Assembly: GCA_035236585.1 (NCBI GenBank)
Contig: CP141132.1
Coordinates: forward strand, 26,495,445 to 26,559,444
Source: Warburgia ugandensis
Lineage: Eukaryota > Streptophyta > Magnoliopsida > Canellales > Canellaceae
Length of the DNA stretch: 64,000 nucleotides
Reading direction: 5' to 3'
This document shows positions 12,224 through 23,525 of this stretch, piece after piece. Positions within the stretch are counted from its first letter, which is position 1. Each line of letters starts with the position of its first letter. A program made the position numbers and the translations under genes. Under the pieces are notes generated by a model. That model was not told where the DNA came from. It ran no database searches and saw only the letters and a program-made list of their open reading frames with translations.

Positions 12224-13960
12224 CTAACTAATACATATAAGTAGGAGTATAGAAAAATAAGACTAGCGCATGCATTTTAAATGGAGTAAGCTTAACAATT
12301 TAACATCATGAAATTCTTTAGTATGAGGAGTACTTGTATCATCATGTTCCTTATGTTTACATTTAGCAAAATTTATGCATGAGTATGTATACAAATGCTT
12401 TAATGACATCAACTCAGTTAAACTACGTCAATGGAAATGTTGTTGATTAATAAAACATCATCACAACTATCACATTAAAACATCTATAATAGATCAGAAG
12501 GTTCACTCTAAGGAGTTCCCCTATGTAAAAATAACTAACATCACCCTAGCTCAACTGATTAGTCGATAACCGAATCAAGTACTATTCACTAATGTGGCAA
12601 TACCATCTTGGCATTGGATCTAGTCTAATTCTCGAGAATGATTGACTTGTCAACCCATGTACAAAAACATCATATCAAAGCAGCTATGCATATTGAGTGG
12701 GGCGACTATTGACTAATGCGACTACTGCTACCCACCACGATAGCTGTGGATGCTTAGCATAGTCCTACTAGAGGTTGGCCATCATGGGGTTACTGAATCT
12801 TCCTAAGAGTAGAACCTTGATGTATACTCCTAAAACAAAACCCTGGATAAGGGTTGTATCTAGTCAAACGTCAAGGGCTAGTTTAAACTCCTAGCATAGT
12901 GCTATGGGTCTTATAAATGCCTTGTGTGTTAGGGACTTACAAATGCCCATACCATTACTAAATCACATAAGCTAAAGCTTGAAAACAAAATAGAGATGTG
13001 ACTTACTTCATCAAATCATGTAAGATCCATATCAGAACTCCTTTCTATGACAGAGATGAAAGGATTTTCATCCTCCATACCAAAAACTAGGTTGATATGT
13101 GTCATATTTTCTTTCACATTTCTTTTCAGTTCAAAACCTGAGTCATCTAAGATGCTTCGTTTTTCTAAGGAATTTCAATGCAAATCCTTGAAAAGCTTTT
13201 CAAAGCATTTCTTTTCAAATACTTTTCTATGCAATTCATTTTAAGGCATTTCAAGGGCAAATCCTTCAATGACATAGTCTACTCTAGTAAAACTATAGTT
13301 TTGAACGAGTTTGCACACAATGGATCTATCAATCCTTAGCTAGTCATGCTAGGTGCATCATGAGCATTTTTTCTTACTAGTTCATGTCTTATGATGGTTA
13401 TGTAATCAACCATGTTCATTTAATTTCTACTTTCATATTCATTGTCATGATGTTTCATAATTAATACATTGGTCTCTAATGTAAAACCTAGGCATTATCA
13501 CACTATGCCATGACTTATCTCATTGTTAAATGATTCTTACATAGCATTTCTATCTCTTATTTCATTTTCATCTCCATGTCACATTAATAGTCAATGTGTA
13601 TTATTTTATGGAATTTTTCGTTCTTTTAAGCACTATGAATAGTGTTATTTTCCCTTTTCCATATGCATGTTCTTCTCTATGGTACTCAATGGTATCCATA
13701 GGTCATACTTAGCATTCAAGTAGAATTTACATGATGTACACAATGTTACTAACCATGGTATTCCATTTCAGTCTTGAAGCATTAACATAATATGTCAAAT
13801 GCTTTTACATAGCATAAATCAAATAGCATAACATGTAACATACACATGGAGTAAATAGAGCATTCCATTGTATCACCATGGCTTAACATTACCATGGTTT
13901 CATCATAGCCTTCAAGTACATATGCACACATGAGCATATTGTCGCATTTCATTTCTATCT
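11376..13960. repeat. Backbone repeat X, copy 1 (left part)
   Basis: About 2.3 kb of this stretch (to about 13690) is repeated at 60292-62821 in the same order, with indels: a 40-bp block near 11970-12010 is absent from copy 2, and about 370 bp at 61010-61382 is absent here. It includes an internal duplication (AACTAGAGCTACAGCT-like, 11389 and 11531). I find no coding potential. It may be LTR or internal sequence of an older element. Element A1 is inserted at 13961. Confidence 0.6.
12186..12221. repeat. (TA)n microsatellite
   Basis: About 18 TA units in repeat X. The second copy of X has only a short broken TATATATACATTTATATA there (61395-61415), so the tract expanded in this copy. Confidence 0.92.
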
Positions 13961-15429
13961 TGGTAAGTGTCTAATTTTGCATAAAACCCACCCAATTAGT
14001 CACCCATGTGTTACAACTTAAAGGGGTAAATTAGGATTTTTAGATCAAAATTAGTAACACACGAATTTTTGAAATAATGAAGCAAAAGTTTGATATTTTG
14101 TAGGTCCAAAGTCTAATCCAAGGTAATTATGTGATTAATCATATTTTTTATGATTTAATTAGAGCTTTTTACTTTTTGTAGAAAGTGAGATGGTGACCCG
14201 ATAGCCAAGATCAATAGGGATGAAATTGAAGATCAAGATCAAAAGATCCAAAGCTTAAAAGTCATCAATCCAAAGGTCTAGATCATCTTCTGGACTAGAA
14301 ATGGATACAATTAAAGGAGCTAAAGGTGACCAAGTGGGTCTATGAAGTAAGCCATGCATTTTCATCACCTTTGCATGGATGCCACTTAAGCCACCTTGGC
14401 CAAATTCAAGCCATAGACAAGGTGATAAGCTAAGGAGTCAAGCCAACCACCAAGCCAAGTCAAGGAAGCTTCCAAAGCCAACCATGAATCCTAGCTAATG
14501 TAGCATTCAAAGTTAGCTATCTAAGCCATCAAGCTAAGCTAAATGGAAGGCTAGGATTGGAGCAAGTTTAAGCGGATTACCCAATAAGATGTCTTGAAGA
14601 TAATCAAGGGAAATCTTATTATGATAAGATGGCATGTGGACCAATAGGATGAGAGCCTTCTATTTTTGGTGTTTTTCTCGCTTTTCTCCACTTTTTTTTT
14701 TTTTATCACTTTCTTAGCATGTGGACCAACAGGATGAGAGCCTTCTATTTTTGGTTTTTTTCTCACTTTTTTCCACTTTTTTTTCTCACTTTCCACCTCA
14801 TCATCAAATAACACCACGAATTTGACTTTCATTCAAAGTCCTACCATTCTAAGACTCCTCCACCTTCCTAAACTCCCATCCCAACCACCCAACCAATCCC
14901 CATTTCTTAGAAAATCATTTAGCCAATCAAAATTTCCCACCAAACCTCACTTTCCTATCTTTTTCTTACCCATATCTTTCCTCCCACTTTCCTCTCTCTT
15001 TCCAACCTTATCCCAGGCACCTACCTACCTTGTTTCCTCTTCTAAAAACCTAGATCCCTACTCATCTTAACCACACAATTTCACACTTTTCATCCCCACT
15101 GTGCGTTCATCTTAGGCTACCTTGGAAAATATAGGAGAAAAAGTACAAAAGTCAAACAATAACCAAGGCTTAGGGACAACTCTCCATTGGAAGGAAAGAG
15201 ATGTCTCCTTCACTTGGGTGGATTGTTACTCCTTCCAAGTATTCCAATCCTAGGGTTGGGTTTTACTTTGAAAGGTTGGTTAAGTCTCCTTGACCCTTCT
15301 TTTCTTTGCTTATTCTCTTTGTTTCCATTGTTATCTTGTTTGGTTTTGATTCCATGCTTAGTTGTTAGTTTTATTTCCTCCCTTTTTAGCTTTGGGTTTA
15401 GTTTCATAGTCCATTGATTTAAAAGGTAT

Positions 15430-15459
15430 AACTCTTTGGTAGTGACAACCAAAAGAGTT
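15430..15459 (+). promoter_or_regulatory. LTR stem-loop 1 (A1)
   Basis: AACTCTTTGG pairs with CCAAAAGAGTT (one bulge) around a TAGTGACAA loop. The A2 LTRs have a loop AAGTGACAGC at the matching place with different but still paired arms, which suggests a conserved RNA fold in the transcribed leader. Confidence 0.55.
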
Positions 15460-15588
15460 AGTGATTAGATCAAAGTCCTTTTTCCTTGAACTTCCTTGTT
15501 TTCTTTGTTGATTGTTCCTTGTTTCCATTGTTGAATTGCCTTAAAAATTCTATGTTTTTCTCACTTATTCCTCAAAGAAACAAGTTAG

Positions 15589-15617
15589 TTCTTCCCTGGT
15601 AGTGATAGCCAAGAGAA
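15589..15617 (+). promoter_or_regulatory. LTR stem-loop 2 (A1)
   Basis: A second, weaker hairpin 160 bp on: TTCTTCCCTGG and CCAAGAGAA flank a TAGTGATAG loop almost the same as that of stem-loop 1. It looks like an old tandem copy. Confidence 0.4.
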
Positions 15618-16710
15618 TAAGTGACTTGGTTCTTTAATTTCCCTCTTTGCATTCTATGCTTTCATCTTAGAGATAGACATAGTTTTAGGTGTTCCTTTCC
15701 TTAAGTTCCTTCATTAGTCGAGCCATTTTTTCTTTTGTTTCTCTTTTGGAAACTTCTTATATATAAGAGGGAATCAATTTGAGGGTTTTGGAATGTGTTT
15801 TAGAATTGATTTGAATCAAGTTTCATGTCTTGAATTGAACACAATTTCCAGCATTATGTATATGTTTAATGCATTCAACTTTTTGGATGTAATTGGTACT
15901 GTTTCAATGAAATCACTTATAGTTCTTGTTTACATTTGTTTCTAGCAGTGAATAACTATTGAATTGAATGTTTTAATGCATATAAAGTCATGCTTTTATT
16001 TGTTGATTGCTTGGAAATTGGAAATAGCATGGTGCTAGAATTTCTAGCAACATAGAAATATCACCTTGTTTATGATTAATTCTTCACATTATTTACTACT
16101 GGTCTGAGTTATTCTTTAGGAAATTAATTAAACTTTTAAGTTGTGTGTTTAGTTCTTAGATTAGATTGCATGATTGTTAGTTAGAGGTCCATTGATTTTA
16201 GTCTATGTTTACCCCATAAATCATGCACTTAAACCCATGGTTCTTGTGCAAGGTTTGCAAGTTGTTTTCCCTTAGAAAAATTGCTTAATTTAGACTAGAT
16301 TCTCATGCTCAAATTCTAGTTCTATTCATGCATTCCATTTTAAATTAGTTTTGCATCATAGTTCATGCATATTATCATGACCATCCATGCATCTTAAAAC
16401 TTTGTTTCATGCATTCTTTCTAGTTTAATTCCATGCATACCACTTATTTAGTTGTTTCCATATGTATTATATGTTTTGATTTATTAGTTAGATCATTGTT
16501 TTAAGTTTAGTTTACATGTTAGGATAGTTAAGATAGTTTCCATGTTTAGGTTTGGAAAGTTTCTAAGTTCATGCAATTTTCTAATTTCCATCATTAATTT
16601 AGGTTTAGAATCTCATGACTTTTGGCTAGGTTAAGTAATTTAAAGTAGGGACCACTAGTATAATGTTAGTTCAACTCCTCACAGGATCGACCTAAGTAGT
16701 GCGTTATATT

Positions 16711-17867
16711 GGCAAAGGAGCTGTGATGATCCTGTGGGCCATGGCTTCATCATCTTAGATTAGGTTTTTTATTGCTTTCCTAGATTAAGATTTGAGTGAA
16801 ATTGTAGTAAGGCCCATTTGTAGTTTTAATTTCTTTATTTTTTAATTTTTAAATGGGTTGTAATAATACAAACAAGTGTGGGGTATGGTCGCCCACATTT
16901 GATCATCATCGGTACCCTCACTATGAGCATCCCTCACTCAAATTTTAATTTTTAGGATAATTTTCATTTAGTATAATTTTGCAATTGGATGGCAGAATAA
17001 ATCATATAAATTAGGATCATTCATCAATAATTGTTGAGTCTTTATTTAGGATTATTGCATTAGTAGTGCACCTATTTAACAAAGGTTAGCCTATGCTTGG
17101 CTATAACCAAAGCATAGGCTGCATGGCTATAGTGTCTTATCTGTTAAAGTGCCTGACCTTTTGTTAAAAAGCATATAGGTAGGCATTAGTTTGCTTTCTA
17201 TTCTATATTGCACATTTATAGCTTTATGGTGAAATGAAATTAATGTTGGTAAGGGCTCATAAGAACCCTCATAACCGAAGGATTGGATTTCATCACCAGC
17301 TCCTTGGCTCACCTAGGAATCAATCAACATCCTTGTATGTCAAGATCCCAACCCTTGAACATTAATTAAAATTAAGTAGAAAGAGACTTAGGGTATTGAG
17401 TTGATAGGACCCTTTTAGAAAGATGCAATCTATTGTCACTCCAGTGGTTTATGAGCACTATATTTATAGTGGGTGCCTTAAAATCCAAGTGATTTTCTTA
17501 TGCCTTTTGTTGATGCTAGTTGAGGTCTAAATGCCTCCTAACACAAGGATTGTATTAACCACTTTCGAACAGAACCCAACTAGTAAGTAGTAGTCAAATC
17601 TAGATAGGAGAAGGAGCTGTCTAGATTTAGGTCTAAGAAGCTACCACCTATGCACTAAGCAAAGATAATTAAGACACTGCTCAATTAGTGAATATTAGGA
17701 TTTGGTTGTGCGTTATTTATCTTAGGACTAGTATTTGGGGTACATCATATAGTTAGGGTTTCCATTAAAAGAAAAACATTCATTGTATGTAATGATTTGT
17801 TTTGCAGCATATGGTGTTGAGAACAAAGGCCTAGTAAGAAGGTGATAGATTTCATACATTAAATACA
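16711..17867 (+). mobile_element. A1 internal leader, non-coding
   Basis: Leader of A1 between the damaged LTR and the first ORF remnant. It begins inside a block (GTGGGCCATGGCTTCATCATC) also found in A2 at 23710-23760, then carries a TGGGGTATGGTCGCCCACA stretch also in A2 (23862). From about 17230 to 17720 it contains the shared module. No ORF of interest. Confidence 0.7.
17230..17720 (+). repeat. Shared module, copy 2 (in A1 leader)
   Basis: Collinear with A2 24140-24461 + 29012-29150 and, less closely, with the S LTRs at 8100-8480 and 26800-27220. Landmarks are AATTAAAATTAAGTAGAAAG, GAGGTCTAAATGCCTCC and AAGGATTGTATTAACCAC. Confidence 0.6.
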
Positions 17868-18578
17868 TTGATGGATATGTTAGATATTATGGAAAGTCAA
17901 TTACTTAGGATAATAACTTCTAGGAAAGTTGCTTCACAACCTCCCTACCATAATGACTATAACTCTCCTGAACCTCAATATCCCATTTCTTCATGGCCAT
18001 CAAGCTTCATATACAATGAATTCTATCAGGAGCTTGTGGATGCTTTGAATGCATTCACATACTATAACAATTTTTGTCATAAGATAAATTACCATGACTA
18101 TAATGGATAGGCTAGGCATCACGAACAACCTTGGTCTCAAAATTACCAATATTAGGAAGAACCATAATGGTCCCACCCTAATCAATACTATCATGATTAT
18201 CAAGAATATTAGGGCCAACCATCATGTCTTCAACCTACTCAGCCCTTTATCAACACCTAAATGCCATAGAAAGACCAACCCTATGAGTTGTTTCCTCCAC
18301 AACATGAAGAACAACTATTAGAAGAAAATATGCATCAATTTTGTGAGAAAATGGAACAAATCATGGCTGCCTTTGAAAAGGGAAATGAGGAAATGAAACA
18401 AGAATGGGAGGAATGGGAAGAGAAAATGAAACCAATATGGGAAAATAGTGATAGAAACATTGCTAAAATTATAAAAAGAACTAAGGAAATGAAACAGATT
18501 GGGGATAATAAAGAGCCATTTATTACTGATAAGAGGATGGAAATCATTCTAAGCCACAAAGTCCATAACCATAAATAA
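17868..18578 (+). pseudogene. A1-specific ORF remnant: aromatic-rich N-part, coiled-coil C-part
   Basis: One frame can be followed from MMDMLDIMESQLL through 18578, interrupted by about six in-frame stops between 18108 and 18270. The first part is rich in Tyr, Asn and Pro (YYNNFCHK, NYQY, NQYYHDYQEY). The last 90 residues, open from 18288, are highly charged and look like a coiled coil (ENMHQFCEKMEQIMAAFEKG followed by a Glu/Lys/Trp-rich stretch). This is not the standard Athila Gag seen in A2. It lies where gag should be, 5' of an Athila-type linker remnant. It may be a structural protein of a non-autonomous Athila lineage; function unknown. Most stops are TAG or TAA replacing likely Gln or Trp codons, as expected from C-to-T decay. 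Confidence 0.55.
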
Positions 18579-18599
18579 AAATGTCCTAGTCAGATGTAC

Positions 18600-19370
18600 T
18601 TGAGCCATGTAGAAATGAAATTGTAGAAAGATCCAACCCAAATCCTATAAAATTGTGTCTTGCTTATTTTTATGAATTTGATGAAGACGCATCCATTGAG
18701 GAGGTGAATGACTTGTTGGATACTATGCCTTTGATGGACACTTCTCAATGGCAAGCTAGAGTAGATACCCCTATAAAGCCCAAAATTTAAATTGAGCCTT
18801 GCAATGTAGAAGATATACTCGATTAGGACCTGCCAACCTTATTTGAACTAACATCAGATAGTCATGTTGGCCCATTTGAAGCCTTATCTGTGATAGCTAA
18901 ACAATAAGGAAAACAGTTATTTAATGTACTCACCTTACACCAACCAACTCTAGGGTACACATTAGAAGATACACAGGGTTTAAGCAAAACCATGTCCCTG
19001 CCTCTACTACAAGAACCACCTTTTAGGGAAGGGTAGAGTTAGCTTATACCCCTATTTTAGGATATGTGAGGGAAAAGATACATTGAATACAATGGTCAAT
19101 GTTATCCCTCAGTTTGATCAAGAAGAGGACCATTCATCTCTATATGGTCTAACAAAATGCACAGTAGTACACAAAGTCATCATGTTAACACCATCTCAAA
19201 ATACAAGGTGGAGGAATTATATTGACTATTGTGAAATAGTGAAAATGGGGGATCATCAATATGGTCCCACAACATTCAAAATCATGGTGGTCTACTGTGT
19301 CATATTGTTACCACCAGCTAAAATTTCAGGATGGCAAAAAATATAAACTACTGGAGGTTCTGAAGTGGCG
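18600..19370 (+). pseudogene. Athila linker-region remnant in A1 (no pol)
   Basis: Around 18660-18780 one frame reads FDEDASIEEVNDLLDTMPLM followed by DTSQWQARVDTP. It matches in pattern the A2 segment FDIEKSIKEVNNLLEDARIM that lies between protease and RT in Athila polyproteins. Further on, 19150-19370 encodes RWRNYIDYCEIVKMGDHQYG and LLPPAKISGWQKI. No RT, RNase H or integrase follows, so A1 is a deletion derivative lacking pol. Confidence 0.5.
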
Positions 19371-20825
19371 TGAGAAATCTTGCCATTTCATTCTTAGGCT
19401 TAGGAATAGGAAAAATTAGTTTAACTAGCTAGGTCTAGGTTTAGATGGTTAGATTAGTTATAGCCCATGTTTAGATAAAGACATTATACTTAGCACTCAC
19501 TAGGAGGCAACTTGGGACTTTTTAGAAAGTCTCATTATTTTGCATTAACCTCTCATCATTTAGATGCCCTATATTTCAAAACATTCAGGACAATGTTTAG
19601 TTCAAGTTGGGAGGTGTAGATATACATGAGATTTTTAACTTATAGTTTTGAAAAATTCAAAAAAAAAATATTGATGTTCCTTTATAAAGGTGAGAATAAT
19701 TTTTTTGAATATTTAGTTAAAATTTTGAACTTAGCTTATTAATATAATTGCATACAATTAGTTCACTATTTTATGATTTTTCTAATGGATTTATCAAAAA
19801 ATAAACACAAAAAATTAATTGGACAAAATAGTTATACATGGTTTAAGTTGAAGAGAAAAATAAAGCTTAGAGATCCTAAAGAAGATTTGTGGAGACTTAT
19901 AATCCAAGCATGTTTTGAGCTATTTTTCCTTTTCTGAGAGTTATACATAAATTTAAAAAGATTTTCTTCAGCGGATATTATTTCTTAGTTGGTCTCTTAA
20001 GTTTATGATCAATTTTTAAGTCATATGAAGCCTAGGAAATGATAGAAGCCATTCTTGGCAAACCTAGAGCCTTTAGCCTTCTATATATTATTTTCCACTT
20101 GTTAGACCATTGAGCCTTTAAAATATTAGCCTTTTCATTACTAGTTAAACAAACCTGTACCTATATTGAACCCCAATAATATATCCATCACGCATTTGTT
20201 TTGGAAAAATGTAGAGAATATTAAAGAATATCTTGGAAAAGGTATGAATAATACAATTCAAGAGATGGACATTAAAAAGGTAAAAAAGGATAACAAAGTT
20301 CAAAAAGGCTATATATAAAGACAAATGAAAAGTTAAAAGAAAATGATAGCCAATGAAAAAGAAGAATGTTCACTCTTGCAAGGAAAAATGGAAAAATTGA
20401 GAATACATTGATAGAAGACCTTTACATATTTTACAATGAACCTTTGTTTACCTTTATATCTATTCTTTTGATAACCCTTACATAAGCCTACATTTTGTCC
20501 TAATAGAAGTCTTAACTTGATCTTAGGAAAAGTATGGTTGGGCATGGTTAAGAATGAGCAGGGAGTTTGATAAAATGCAACATTCTTAGAAGTTGATATC
20601 CTTTCATGAGATCACTACTATTCCTTCTAAGTTATTGTTCTTTGGTATGAAATATGTGAGACCTTTGAACTTGATGAACATTCTAATCACATAATAATGA
20701 GCGATTTACATCTTTCAGAGTGACTTCTTTTTAAGTGTCAAGTATATTCTGTGAGAATTAAAGTCAAAGCCTATATTTGGATGGTAATTTAGGTAATACT
20801 GGAATTATGCAGTAGCTATAGCACA
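19371..20825 (+). mobile_element. A1 3' internal region, left of A2 insertion
   Basis: AT-rich, no ORF. At 19590-19620 it has an AGGACAATG..AAGTTGGGAGGTGTAG stretch of the kind found after the last ORF in Athila elements. The sequence breaks at 20825 where A2 begins and resumes at about 35087. Confidence 0.6.
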
Positions 20826-23519
20826 TGATATGTACTTAATTTTGCATAAAATCCACCTAATTAGTACCCATATGTTACAACTTATAGATGTAAATTAGAG
20901 TTTTCAGACCAAAATTTGTAACACATGCATTTTTTACCTAATAATAAATTTTTTTATTATTTTATAGGTGTAGAAGCTAGTCCATGGTAATTATGTGGTT
21001 AATCATGTTTTTTAGGATTTAATTAGAATTTTTGCACTATTTTGTAGGAAGTAAGATGGTGATCTAATAGTCGAGATCGATTGGGATAAAATTGAAGATC
21101 AACATCAAAAGATCAATTCAAAGCCTCAAAATCATCACTTCAACATAAACCAAAATCCAAGATCTTCTTGTAGACTAGTAATGGATGTGATTAAAGGAGC
21201 TAAACATGACCAAAGTGGGCCCATGAAATAAGCCATGCATTCCCACTACCTTTGCATGGAAGACACTTAAACCACCTTAGCCATATAAGCCATGAAAGAA
21301 GGTGACAAGCTACAGAATTCAAGCCAAACCATACAAGCCACTTAAGCCAAGAGATGGAGCCAAGAAAACAAGCCAATGAAGCTTCCAAAGCCAGCCATAA
21401 AGCTTAGCCAATGGAGCCTTCAAAGTTAGTCATCTAAGCCATCAAGTTAAGCTAAATGGAAGGTTAGGATTGGAGGAGATTCAAGAGAGTTATCCATGAG
21501 TTATTTAGAAGATAATTAAGGGAAAATCTATTAAAATAAGATGGCATGTGGACCAATGGGATAAGAGCAACTAATTTTTAGAGTTTTTCTCACTTATCAC
21601 CACCTTTTTCCTTAATTTGCACCTCACCCTTAAGATGCACTACGAATTTCCAAAACTTTATCTCATTCCACCTCTTAGGAAACTTTCCAACCAATCAAAT
21701 TTCTCCACCTAACATCTCCCACCTCTTTCCTAACCTATTCCCACTCACTTTCCTACAAAAACAAGCTTCAATGGTTTTGGAAGGGGGGAGATGCCCATTC
21801 CTAAAAAGGTGGCATCTCCCACTTTTTCTCCTTCTTAAGACAACCACTTCCCCAAATTCCTGTGTTGTCCACCCCTTTCCCCCATCATAACCATTCAAAT
21901 TGACACTCTAATCCCCACCACACCTTAGTACTAGGTTACCCAAGGAAAAATAGGATGTCTTATAAAACCAGCCCAAAACCCAAGCAAAATTAAGACTCTT
22001 TTCTCACAAGGGAAAGGATGTCTCGTCCATAGGAAGGAGATGCCCACTTCCTTCCAGCCCAATTGCTTCCTTCTTGTTGTTTTGCAATGTCTTTGGGTGA
22101 TGCTACAAAATTCCAAGGTTTATGCTTCTTTCTCGAGTGTTCAACCTAGGATTTTTGGAGCTTTGATTCATCTTTGAAGGTTGGTTGCCTTTGCTAGAAT
22201 TTCTTTTTTTTCATGTTAGTTTGCCTTGTTTTTCCTTTAGCTTTCCATTGCTTTTAAACTAAGATTCAAGTTCAGTTTTTCCTTGAAGTGACAGCTAAGG
22301 AAAGTCATCTTGAATCTAATTTTGTTCTTTATCTTTCATTGCATCTTTATTCTCTTTTAACCCTCTTGATTTTCCAGCTTTGGTTGCTTAAGTTCCATTG
22401 GATTGTTGCCTTAGTTTTGCATAGGATTCTCCCTTGATTTCAAGCATACTTGCTCATGAGTGAATATTGGAACAATTGAAGAAGAGTTTGGTTTGTAATT
22501 GAGGAGTGATTGAAATTAAGTGAACATCATTGTAATAGCATTTAAGTTTCAGATTTGGTTTACATGTATGAAATGTTATGTTGATGAATTTTTGGATGTG
22601 ACTCAATGAGATTAGTGGGAATTTTCAACTAATGTTTGTGTCTAGCAGCAAATTAACTTTTTTCTTGAATGTTTGAACACAATAGAAGTGATTAAATTCA
22701 TGTTTTACATGTTATGCTAATTGAATTGTTCAATTACCTTACTATTGGAATTTCTTTGCATGAATGGTGTATGTTAATTTCCAGCACTATACAATCATGT
22801 TCACTTGACTTTTCAAGTTGTTAGATAACTTAGTTAATTTTAGAAATAGAGAGCATGCTTAGGTTTCCAAAGTAGTTGATTAAATTCACTCCTATCCAAT
22901 GAATCATGCATACTATTCGATGGTTACATGTAGTTAATTGGGTAGTTTTCCTTTCATTGTTGTTAGTAATTGTTTTCATTTATTTTTCTAGTTTAGTTGT
23001 AGTCAGATTCTATTATTTTGCATCTTAGTTAGTTAGAAAGTAATTAAAGTTGTTATACTTGTTAAAATAGTTGATTTGGTTGCTTACTTTGTATGGTTAG
23101 GAAAATATTTTGTTAAAGTATGTTTCCATTAGATTAGTTGTTAATTTAATGTTTTGGAAAGATAGTTTTGGAAAGTTGATAAATTGCATTTTAGGAAAGT
23201 TTCACTTTAGGAAAGTTGTTAATTAAGAAAGTCATAAAATTAAATGTTTTTAATTTAGGAAAATTTTAATTTTAGAAAGTGCATGTTTTAAGAAAAATTT
23301 CCATTTAACATGTTTCTTGTTCTTTCTTAGTTTCCAATTTCATGTTTTAATTTCCATTCTTAATTTGGAACAAAAATCACTTGAATTTTGGCTACGTTAG
23401 ATAGTTTAATGTAGGGACCACCAACATCACAATAGTTCAATCCTCACGGGATCGACCTAACTAGCATACTATATTGCAAACGATTTGTGCGCTTGCAATT
23501 TTTAATTAAAACAGCAATA
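20826..23519 (+). repeat. 5' LTR of Athila element A2
   Basis: It starts TGATATGTACTTAATTTTGC and is collinear with the A1 LTRs. Its last 1.5 kb matches 33609-35086, the truncated 3' LTR. It ends with GGGACCACC..GGGATCGACC..GTGCGCTTGC and AAAACAGCAATA, followed by a tRNA-Asp-type primer site. It is in the same orientation as A1, so A2 inserted into A1. The preceding GCACA matches AAACA after the 3' LTR at only three of five positions, so the target duplication is not certain. Confidence 0.85.
22262..22318 (+). promoter_or_regulatory. LTR stem-loop (A2, 5' LTR)
   Basis: An outer stem AGATTCAAG/CTTGAATCT (perfect 9 bp) encloses an inner stem TTTCCTT/AAGGAAA with an AAGTGACAGC loop. The same arms and loop are kept at 33841-33896 in the 3' LTR. 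The loop matches that of A1 (15430) although the arms differ. Confidence 0.6.
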
Positions 23520-23525
23520 AGTTTT

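Larger units (their letters stand above)
13961..16710 (+). repeat. 5' LTR of Athila-like element A1 (3' end deleted)
   Basis: It starts TGGTAAGTGTCTAATTTTGC and is collinear with the 3' LTR at 35450-38188. It contains a CT-rich leader (14850-15060), two stem-loops (15430, 15589) and, at its right end, the GGGACCACTAG..GGATCGACC block typical of Athila LTR ends. The last roughly 70 bp of the LTR and the primer site are missing: after TATATT at 16710 the sequence jumps to a point found about 200 bp inside the internal leader of A2. The five bases before it, TATCT, match CATCT after the 3' LTR at four of five positions, a decayed target duplication. Confidence 0.85.

Noticed and set aside
14822-15417. 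Pro/Ser/Leu-rich ORFs, possible signal or membrane protein
   Set aside because: They translate the CT-rich leader of the A1 LTR; similar frames recur in the 3' LTR at 36485-36881.
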